A stretch of 64,000 nucleotides of DNA, from positions 124,001 through 188,000 of the forward strand of contig NZ_JAKFUM010000010.1 in NCBI RefSeq assembly GCF_021732705.1, read 5' to 3'. The notes beneath the pieces were generated by a model that did not search any database, was not told the DNA's origin, and saw only the letters and a program-made list of their open reading frames with translations. Of this stretch, positions 16,832 through 23,301 are shown piece by piece. The position numbers were made by a program, and so were the translations under genes. Source of the stretch: Nevskia sp. (GTDB lineage Bacteria > Pseudomonadota > Gammaproteobacteria > Nevskiales > Nevskiaceae). How positions within the stretch are numbered: the first letter of the stretch is position 1; every line of letters begins with the position of its first letter.

Positions 16832-18196
16832 CTATGCGACCAGCGCCTTCAGCTTCGCGACCTGCTCCGGGAAGAACGGGCCGTTGGCCTTCAGCGCCTC
16901 GGCTACCACCTGCCTGGCATCGCCGGCGCGGTTCAGCTTCAGCAGCACCATCGCACGGTATTCGGCGACGGTCAGGCGATTGACGCCGTAGGCCTTGGGT
17001 GCCGACTGCTCCAGCCACGGCAACGCGGCTTCGTACTGGCCGCGCTCGTACAGGCTGCGGCCGAAGCGGTAGGCGTAGACGTAGTCGTCCGGCCACGCGG
17101 CGATCAGCTTCGGGAACAGCGCGTCGAGCTGGTCATAGCGCTTGGCCAGCGCCAGATAGACGCGCAGGTTGTCGGCGAGGTTGCGGTCGCGCTTCAGGTC
17201 CAGCTTGCCCGGACCGCCGAGACGCTTTTCGGCGTCGGCGATAACGCGGTCGAGGGCCGACGTCGCGGCCTTCGTGTCGCCGAGCGCGGTGGCCAGATCG
17301 AACGTGGTCGAGACGACGCTGCGGGCATCGGCGCAGCTCGGCGTCTTGATCAGCACGCGCTTGGCGATCAGCGCTTCCATCGGCGCCTGCTGGCTGGCGA
17401 ACACGGTCTTGCGGCGTTCGGCCGGCAGGCTGGCGGTGCAGCTCAGCGCGCGGTCGAGTTCATAGGCGCGGTCGCAGCCCAGGGTGTCACTGCCGGGGCC
17501 GGACAGCACTTTCGGCGCGACCGCCGCACAGGCTTCGGCATCCTTGGCGTTGTTCGCGCGGATCAGTTCGAGTCGCGACAGCCACAGCGACGCCGTCGGG
17601 TCCTTGGCGATGGCGTCGGACACTGCGGGCGACTGCGCCTTGGCCCAGGCCAGCCCGCCATCGGCATCACGCCGGGCACCGAAGGCCTGCAGCACGCCAC
17701 GGGCGGCGCCGATCGACTTGGCGCTGCCATCGGTGACCACGGCCTTCAGGGCATCGAAGCCGCTGGCGCGGGCGAGGATCGCGTCGATCTCCGGATAGAA
17801 CTGCGCCCGGGTGCGTTCCAGCGAGATGCGGCCGATCTCCTTGCCATCGGCACCCAGCACGACGTAGCTCGGCAGGCCCTTCACAGTCCACTGCTGCATC
17901 CAGTAGGCGCCGGCCGGCGAGTCGGCATCGAGCTCGACGACGACCGCCTTCTTTTCGAGCGTGTCCCACTCCGGCCCGTTCTTGACGTTCTTCGCCATGA
18001 AGTAGCAGGAGTAGCACCACGGGGCGTAGAAATCGATCAGCACCGGCGCCTTGCGCTCGGCCGCCGCCTTCAGCGCCTCGTCGATCGGCGCGGTCAGGTC
18101 ATCGGCGTGGAGGGCGGCGGGCAGGCCGAGCAGGCCAGCGGCGAGGACGGCGCTCAGCAGCCGGTCACGACAGCGGAGGAAGGTTGGCAGGCGCAT
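16832..18196 (-). CDS. Exported thioredoxin-fold protein with C-terminal repeat region
   Basis: A 454-residue protein with a signal peptide (LLSAVLAAGLLGLPAALHAD), then a thioredoxin domain whose active site reads FYAPWCYSCYFM (CxxC = CYSC). The remainder, about 300 residues, is helical with spaced Cys residues and looks like TPR-type repeats. The domain resembles DsbD-gamma/thioredoxin-like periplasmic reductases. The start at 18196 (12 codons inside the track's ORF) opens on the signal peptide and overlaps the upstream gene by 32 bp. It is the last gene of a minus-strand run with cfa; a periplasmic redox role is inferred. Confidence 0.78.
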   Translation of the reverse strand: MRLPTFLRCRDRLLSAVLAAGLLGLPAALHADDLTAPIDEALKAAAERKAPVLIDFYAPWCYSCYFMAKNVKNGPEWDTLEKKAVVVELDADSPAGAYWMQQWTVKGLPSYVVLGADGKEIGRISLERTRAQFYPEIDAILARASGFDALKAVVTDGSAKSIGAARGVLQAFGARRDADGGLAWAKAQSPAVSDAIAKDPTASLWLSRLELIRANNAKDAEACAAVAPKVLSGPGSDTLGCDRAYELDRALSCTASLPAERRKTVFASQQAPMEALIAKRVLIKTPSCADARSVVSTTFDLATALGDTKAATSALDRVIADAEKRLGGPGKLDLKRDRNLADNLRVYLALAKRYDQLDALFPKLIAAWPDDYVYAYRFGRSLYERGQYEAALPWLEQSAPKAYGVNRLTVAEYRAMVLLKLNRAGDARQVVAEALKANGPFFPEQVAKLKALVA

Positions 18197-18905
18197 CTTT
18201 CGGGGGCGTGTCCGTGTAGACGATGCGGACATTGTAGGCCTTGCCCGTCGCCGGATCGTGCATGTTCGAGACCCCTCGATATTCCAAAAGGTAACGAGTC
18301 TTCACGTCGTAGACGAGATTCAGCGGCCCGGCGAGAAAGCGCAGCAGCGAATCCGGCTCGACCAGCAGCTTGATCGCCGGCTTGCCGTCGAACGTCGTGT
18401 CGCCGACCTTCTTGCAGCGGAAGTTGTAGGTATCGAGCTGCCCGGCCACGCCGAATCGGAACTTGAGTTCCTTGCCGGCCTGCAGTTGGTCGAAGTTCTG
18501 GACGATGGCGCTGTGAAAGCCGGAATCCGCCGCCATGCCCGGCGTGCGCTTGATGACCTCGGTCCGGGTCTTGCCTTCGAAGGTCTTCGACATCGTGTAG
18601 CGATCCGGCTTCACCTCGGTGATCGCTTCGACATAGCCCTCGCTCGGGATGTCGAGCTTGAACACCGGAATCAGCGGATCGGCGCGGTAGTCCAGCGTTT
18701 TCGACGCGATCTTCGCGCCTTTCGGATCGAAGTAGTCGATGGTGCCGTCGATCCAGTTCAGGCCATCCAGCGTCTGGCGATGGACCTCGGTGTAGAGGTA
18801 GGCGTTGGTCTTCAGATCGTAGGCATAGCCCCGGAAATGATGATCGGCCGGCGCGGCGAGCGCGGCGATCGGCGTCAGCAGCAGGGCGGCGGCAAGCGTC
18901 TTCAT
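18165..18905 (-). CDS. Exported protein of unknown function (DUF3108-like?)
   Basis: A 246-residue secreted protein with a signal peptide (KTLAAALLLTPIAALAAPAD) and a beta-rich body. Segments such as FRFGVAGQLDTYNFRCKKV and LVYDVKTRYLLEYRGVSN recall periplasmic proteins of the DUF3108 type, but I am not sure of the family. The start overlaps the stop of the metallo-hydrolase (ATGA) and its end overlaps the thioredoxin-fold gene, so all three appear translationally coupled. Function unknown; lipid binding would fit the context. Confidence 0.7.
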   Translation of the reverse strand: MKTLAAALLLTPIAALAAPADHHFRGYAYDLKTNAYLYTEVHRQTLDGLNWIDGTIDYFDPKGAKIASKTLDYRADPLIPVFKLDIPSEGYVEAITEVKPDRYTMSKTFEGKTRTEVIKRTPGMAADSGFHSAIVQNFDQLQAGKELKFRFGVAGQLDTYNFRCKKVGDTTFDGKPAIKLLVEPDSLLRFLAGPLNLVYDVKTRYLLEYRGVSNMHDPATGKAYNVRIVYTDTPPKDAPANLPPLS

Positions 18906-19984
18906 GGCAGGCAGGGTTTCGAGGGGGTCATCGGATGGACCGCATCGGCGACGCCGAATTCCGCTGCGGTGAAACTCGTCGGCGGCAACGCCTTCGCGGC
19001 GACGGCCGCGGCGAGGTCGGTCACCGGCTGGGTCTGGCCGTCATCGGCGAGATCGAAGGTGCCGTAATGGATGCCGAGACTGCGCGCGGCTTCGAGATCG
19101 GCATGCGCCTGCACCGCCTGCGCCGGGTCGACGTGCTGGTACTCGGTGAGCCAGCGCGGCAAATAGGCGCCGATCGGCAGCAGCGCCAGCCGCATCGGCC
19201 CGTAGTGTTCGAACGCGTGGCGGAAATGCGGGCCGTAGCCGGTATCGCCGGCGAAGTAGACCGGGCCGCCGACGGTTTCGACGACATACGCCAGCCAGAA
19301 GCTGCGATTGCGATCGCCCGGCCACGCGCGGCTGGACCAGTGCTGGGCCGGCGCGGCGTGGATCGCGCAGCCGTTCGGCAGCCGGTACGACTGCCACCAG
19401 TCGAGTTCGACGACGGTGGCGAAGCCTTCCTCGCGCAGCCGCTGGCCATCGCCCGGCGGCACGAGGAAGGCCGGATGGTGCGCGGCTTCGAGCCGGCGCA
19501 GGGTCGGCAGGTCGAAATGGTCGTAATGGTTGTGACTGACCAGGACGGCGTCGATCCGCGGCAGGTCGTCGAAATCGATCGCCGGCGGACGGTAGCGCTC
19601 AGGGCCGGCAAACGACAACGGACTGGCGCGATCCGACCAGATCGGGTCGGTCAGCAGGTTCACGCCATCGGCCTGGATCAGCACCGTGGCGTGGTTGACG
19701 AAGGTCACGCGCAGTTCGCCGGCGGCCGTGCTCGCCTGCGGCTTCGGGCCCGGCGGAATGCTGAGGTCGCGCGTCCACGCGCCGGGGGTCGATTCGCGCC
19801 AGTAGCGCAGCAGGTCCAGCGGGCCGATGTCGAACGGGGCCGGTGTCAGGAAATGCGCGCCGTCGAAGTGATCGCTCGGCGCGCCCCGCCAGGCGGTGCT
19901 CGTCACGCAGGCGGTGATGCCGGCGCAGGCTGCAAGCACCAGCGCCGGCACTGCCACGCGTCGCACGCGGCGCGGTGCCGTCAT
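18902..19984 (-). CDS. MBL-fold hydrolase, NAPE-PLD-like lipoprotein
   Basis: A 360-residue metallo-beta-lactamase-fold enzyme of the N-acyl-phosphatidylethanolamine phospholipase D / UlaG-like group. Metal-binding motifs are VSHNHYDHFD, the His of PAQHWSSR, the Asp of FAGDTGYG and the terminal His of IHYGTFDL. The N-terminus (VPALVLAACAGITACVT) has a lipobox-like ITAC, so it is probably a lipoprotein acting in the periplasm. The start at 19984 overlaps the cfa-like stop (ATGA); the track's longer ORF is a shadow of that gene. It likely cleaves a phosphodiester in a lipid head group. Confidence 0.85.
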   Translation of the reverse strand: MTAPRRVRRVAVPALVLAACAGITACVTSTAWRGAPSDHFDGAHFLTPAPFDIGPLDLLRYWRESTPGAWTRDLSIPPGPKPQASTAAGELRVTFVNHATVLIQADGVNLLTDPIWSDRASPLSFAGPERYRPPAIDFDDLPRIDAVLVSHNHYDHFDLPTLRRLEAAHHPAFLVPPGDGQRLREEGFATVVELDWWQSYRLPNGCAIHAAPAQHWSSRAWPGDRNRSFWLAYVVETVGGPVYFAGDTGYGPHFRHAFEHYGPMRLALLPIGAYLPRWLTEYQHVDPAQAVQAHADLEAARSLGIHYGTFDLADDGQTQPVTDLAAAVAAKALPPTSFTAAEFGVADAVHPMTPSKPCLP

Positions 19985-21045
19985 CCGCGTTTCGTGAACA
20001 GGTAGTGCGCCACACCCCATTCGTTGCCGTTGGCGTAGCCGAACAGCTCGGCCACGGCCATGTAGAACATGCGCCAGCGCTGCACCCAGATCGGCGCGTC
20101 CTGCTTGCCGTATCCGGCTTCGAAGATCTTCAGGATCTCGTCCTTGTTCGCGTCCATGTTCGCGAGCCAGTGGTTCGAGGTCTTCTCGTAGTGCTTGCCG
20201 TCGACCCACCACTGCCGTTCCAGCTTCACGTGATCCTGGAAATTCAGCAGCAGGTTCTCGCTCGGCATGGTGCCGCCGGTGAAGAAGTACTTCGACATCC
20301 AGTCGTCTTCGCCCTTCACCTCGAAGTGATAGGCGAGGACCTTGTGCACGAAGATGTGGATGAAGAGCTTCGCGTCCGGCTTCATCCAGCGGCTGATCTT
20401 TTCCAGCAGCAGTCCGTAGTTCTTCATGTGCTCGAACATCTCGATCGACATCACGCGATCGAAGCCCGGCTCGATGGTGGCACCGGAGGTCTGCGCCACG
20501 GCCGGAAACTCGTGGGTGACGATGTTGCCGGTGACGATCGTGAGGTTGCCGAAGCCGCGCTCCTTCGCCCGGCCTTCGATGTACTCGCGCTGCCCGTGCG
20601 AGTTCGACAGGCCCACGATCCGCGAATTCGGGTACTTTTCCGCCAGCCACAGGCTCAACGAGCCCCAGCCGCAGCCGAGATCAAGGATGCGCATGCCGTC
20701 GACCAGACCGGCACGCTCGGCGTACAGGTTCAGCATCGCGTCGCTGGCTTCGCCGAGCGTCTCGTTGCCGGTCGGATACAGGCAGCACGAATACTTGAGC
20801 CGCGGGCCGAGGTGGGCGTGGAAGAACGCCGCCGGCACCTCGTAGTGCTGCTCGTTCGCGGCACCGGTCTCGACCGCGATCGGGCTGGCGCGCAGCTCGT
20901 CGAGGAAGGCATTGAAGCGCCGGCTGCGCACTTCGCCGTCGAGGTTCGCCTCGTCGATCAGGCGGCGCTCCATCAGCTTGCGCATGCCGTAGCGCGACAG
21001 CACGTCCGGAATCAGGCCGCGCTCGCAAAGGTCAATCACATTCAT
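19981..21045 (-). CDS. Cyclopropane-fatty-acyl-phospholipid synthase family methyltransferase
   Basis: A 354-residue SAM-dependent methyltransferase acting on the double bond of unsaturated acyl chains in phospholipids. The SAM motif ILDLGCGWGSLSLWLAE and the following VGLSNSHGQREYI are standard. YEVPAAFFHAHLGPRLKYSCC is the CFA substrate-binding opening. It lacks part of the N-terminal domain of E. coli Cfa (382 residues). Paralogues of this kind, paired with DUF1295 proteins, are not always true cyclopropane synthases; some make methylated or furan fatty acids. It is coupled by ATGA to the downstream MBL gene. Confidence 0.87.
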   Translation of the reverse strand: MNVIDLCERGLIPDVLSRYGMRKLMERRLIDEANLDGEVRSRRFNAFLDELRASPIAVETGAANEQHYEVPAAFFHAHLGPRLKYSCCLYPTGNETLGEASDAMLNLYAERAGLVDGMRILDLGCGWGSLSLWLAEKYPNSRIVGLSNSHGQREYIEGRAKERGFGNLTIVTGNIVTHEFPAVAQTSGATIEPGFDRVMSIEMFEHMKNYGLLLEKISRWMKPDAKLFIHIFVHKVLAYHFEVKGEDDWMSKYFFTGGTMPSENLLLNFQDHVKLERQWWVDGKHYEKTSNHWLANMDANKDEILKIFEAGYGKQDAPIWVQRWRMFYMAVAELFGYANGNEWGVAHYLFTKRG

Positions 21046-21124
21046 CGTGCAGGGGGTCGTTGGGGTTGTCGAAAGCGCGCGGCCGAGCCGCGTCGAGTTG
21101 TTTCAGGGAGGCGTCGGGGAAGCT

Positions 21125-21904
21125 TCAGGACTGCTTCGGCCACCACGGAATGAAGACGCTGGTGGTGCGCATGTACTCGGCATAGCCCGGGCGCGATTTC
21201 ACCAGATGGGCTTCGAGGATCGGCACGCCGGACATCTTCAGCAGCAGCCAGGCCATGATCGCCGCCGGCAGCACGGTGACCGGCCACCAGACGCTGCCGA
21301 TCGCCAGCGGCACGTAGGCGATCCAGTGCAGCGACTCGAAGAAATAGTTCGGGTGCCGGGAATAGCGCCACAGCCCCGTGTTGCAGACCTTGCCCTTCAT
21401 CGCCGGATTGCCGCGGAAGCGTTCCATCTGGGCATCGGCGATGCCTTCGCCGATGACGGCGACGAGCCAGATCGCAACGGCCAGCACCACGGCTGGCACA
21501 CCGGCGTTCCCCGGGCGATACGCCACCGTCAGGAAGCCGACCGACAGCAGCCACGCGATCACGGCCTGGAACTGGAAGAACCAGAACATGTTGAAGTTGG
21601 CTTTCGCGCCCCATTCGGCCCGGAATTTCGCGTAGCGCGCGTCTTCCGGCTTGCCGGCGTTGCGGATGTACAGATGCGTGCCGAGCCGGAAGCCCCACAG
21701 CCCGCCAAGCACGCCGAGCGCGATCCGCGTCTCGACCGGGGCTGACCCGAAAATTGCGTACCAGACGGCCAGGAAGCCGAGACTCCACGACCACACCGGG
21801 TCGACCATCCCGGCGTTGCGGGTTTTCAGCTGGATCGCCCAGACTAGGGTCAATACGAGCGCCACGATGGCAAGGCCGGAAACGGCGGCAAGGGCTGGTG
21901 ACAT
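21125..21904 (-). CDS. DUF1295 family membrane protein (steroid 5-alpha-reductase-like)
   Basis: A 259-residue polytopic inner-membrane protein with about six helices. The C-terminal signature GLWRYSRHPNYFFESLHW is the DUF1295 / isoprenylcysteine methyltransferase-like motif. The family is distantly related to steroid 5-alpha-reductases and often lies next to cyclopropane-synthase-like genes. It is upstream of cfa by 79 bp on the same strand, so it is likely the first gene of the lipid-modification operon. Reduction of an acyl double bond is a guess from the fold relationship. Confidence 0.85.
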   Translation of the reverse strand: MSPALAAVSGLAIVALVLTLVWAIQLKTRNAGMVDPVWSWSLGFLAVWYAIFGSAPVETRIALGVLGGLWGFRLGTHLYIRNAGKPEDARYAKFRAEWGAKANFNMFWFFQFQAVIAWLLSVGFLTVAYRPGNAGVPAVVLAVAIWLVAVIGEGIADAQMERFRGNPAMKGKVCNTGLWRYSRHPNYFFESLHWIAYVPLAIGSVWWPVTVLPAAIMAWLLLKMSGVPILEAHLVKSRPGYAEYMRTTSVFIPWWPKQS

Positions 21905-22040
21905 GGACGAAGGAGACGGGAGCGCGAGAGCGCGTGGATGCCCAGTCTACGGCCCGGACCCGGAAACGGATGAATCCCGCCGCCGCCCGACCGCTGCGTT
22001 TGCCCGTGCAAGACCTCCCGAATCACGAAGATAACGACCG

Positions 22041-22451
22041 ATGACGACTGATCGCATGGATTTGCCGGCGCGACGAGCGCTGACCGCGGCTGTGCTGGCC
22101 GTGGCGCTGCTGTCCGCCTGCGGCGGCAAGACGGTGAAGCCCGGCAACTCGCTGGACGAAGCCGAAGCCGCCGTCGCCCGCGCCGAACGCGCCCGCATTG
22201 CCGACTACGACGCCGCGTCGTGGCGCGCCGCGAAGGAAAATCTGGCCCTGGCCCGCAGCAACAACGGCAGCAAGGACACCGAGGCGGCAGCCCGCTGGTA
22301 TGCCGCCCGGGCCAAGGCCGACGCCGACGTCGGCATCGCGCGTTCCGAGCGCGCCCGGCTGTACGCGCTGAACCAGGCGCTGAAACGCGAGATCAGCCAG
22401 CTGCAGGGCACGCCGCCCGCTGCCACGCCTGCCGCCGGAGCCACGCCGTGA
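22041..22451 (+). CDS. DUF4398 domain lipoprotein 1
   Basis: A 136-residue small lipoprotein with signal sequence ALTAAVLAVALLSACGG (lipobox LSAC). Its body is an Ala-rich helical segment (DEAEAAVARAERARIADYDA) typical of DUF4398. Such proteins usually sit before an OmpA-family gene and are thought to be periplasmic coiled-coil or wall-associated proteins. An alternative in-frame ATG lies five codons downstream. The stop overlaps the GTG start of a second DUF4398-type gene (GTGA). Confidence 0.78.
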   Translation: MTTDRMDLPARRALTAAVLAVALLSACGGKTVKPGNSLDEAEAAVARAERARIADYDAASWRAAKENLALARSNNGSKDTEAAARWYAARAKADADVGIARSERARLYALNQALKREISQLQGTPPAATPAAGATP

Positions 22452-22888
22452 CCGGCGCCGAGTTCGTTCAATGCGGGGTCCGGTCGGCACGGATCACGAT
22501 GCTCGCCACGCTGCTGATGCTCGGCGGCTGCGGCAGCATCGGCGGCCTTGGCCTCAAGCTGCCGAGCCTGACGCCACCGGCGGAGCCGCCGCTGCCCGGC
22601 GTCGAACCGTCCACCGCCGCCGTCGCCCGCGTCCGCGCCGCGCTGCTGACGCTGCGCAGCGATCCCGCCCTCGCCGCCCGCGTGCCGGCCGAGATCAGCG
22701 ACGCCGAAGCGGCCGTCGACAAGGCCGACATCAGCCAGCACGACAAGGCCGCCGGCTCGCATCTGATCTATCTCGCCGAACGCAAGGTCGACTACGCCCG
22801 CACCTTGGCCGAGGTCCGTGCGCTGGAAGCGGAATATCAGGCCCTGCGCCTGCAGCGGGATGGCTTGAAGGGCGGCGCGGCGCCGTAG
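22448..22888 (+). CDS. DUF4398-like lipoprotein 2
   Basis: A 146-residue protein if the GTG at 22448 (overlapping the previous stop) is used. An ATG at 22499 would give MLATLLMLGGCGS, a very short lipoprotein signal with a lipobox-like LGGC, and may be the true start. The mature part is a helical Ala/Glu/Asp-rich domain (EISDAEAAVDKADISQHDK, AERKVDYARTLAEVRALE) like its neighbour. The pair probably arose by duplication or works as a two-subunit coiled coil. No OmpA gene follows, which is unusual. Confidence 0.72.
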   Translation: MTGAEFVQCGVRSARITMLATLLMLGGCGSIGGLGLKLPSLTPPAEPPLPGVEPSTAAVARVRAALLTLRSDPALAARVPAEISDAEAAVDKADISQHDKAAGSHLIYLAERKVDYARTLAEVRALEAEYQALRLQRDGLKGGAAP

Positions 22889-22928
22889 GCCGCGCGGTTG
22901 CCTGCACCGGCGCCAGCGCCTTGCCGCC

Positions 22929-23258
22929 ATGACCCTCGTTCGGATTGATGGCGCGTCGATTCAGGACAGAGCGTCGTTTCATCGTGCCTTCGCAGCGGCG
23001 TTCAGCTTTCCTGATTATTACGGCGGCAATTTCGACGCCTGGATCGATTGCATGACCGATGTTGTCGAGGCCCGGCACGAGCAGTCCGCAACCGTTGCGG
23101 ACGCCGCATCGTCGGTCGTCGTCGTCATCGAAGACGCGGACGGATTCAAGCGCCGCTGCCCGGATGTCTGGCTCGCATTTCTCGAATGCGCCGCCGTCGT
23201 CAACGGCCGCAGCGTGGTGAGCGGCCGCGCGGCGCGGCTGGTGATCGCCAGCCTTTGA
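22929..23258 (+). CDS. Barstar family protein
   Basis: A 109-residue protein of the barstar fold, best known as the cytoplasmic inhibitor of the RNase barnase. The hallmark FPDYYGGNFDAWIDCMTD is present near residue 34, with the characteristic Asp/Trp interface residues. A hydrophobic strand VVVVIED follows. No barnase-like RNase or other toxin is encoded in the window, so it is an orphan. It may be a remnant of a polymorphic-toxin immunity cassette or regulate a distant RNase. It converges on the kinase gene. Confidence 0.85.
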   Translation: MTLVRIDGASIQDRASFHRAFAAAFSFPDYYGGNFDAWIDCMTDVVEARHEQSATVADAASSVVVVIEDADGFKRRCPDVWLAFLECAAVVNGRSVVSGRAARLVIASL

Positions 23259-23262
23259 TGGC

Positions 23263-23283
23263 GGTTCGGCGCAGTGCCGAACC
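23263..23283. terminator. Bidirectional hairpin between barstar and kinase genes
   Basis: GGTTCGGC, loop GCAGT, GCCGAACC form a perfect 8-bp stem in the 43-bp gap between two convergent genes. There is no T-run on either side; termination is a reasonable but unproven role. Confidence 0.45.
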
Positions 23284-23301
23284 AATCGGAATGCCGTCGG
23301 C

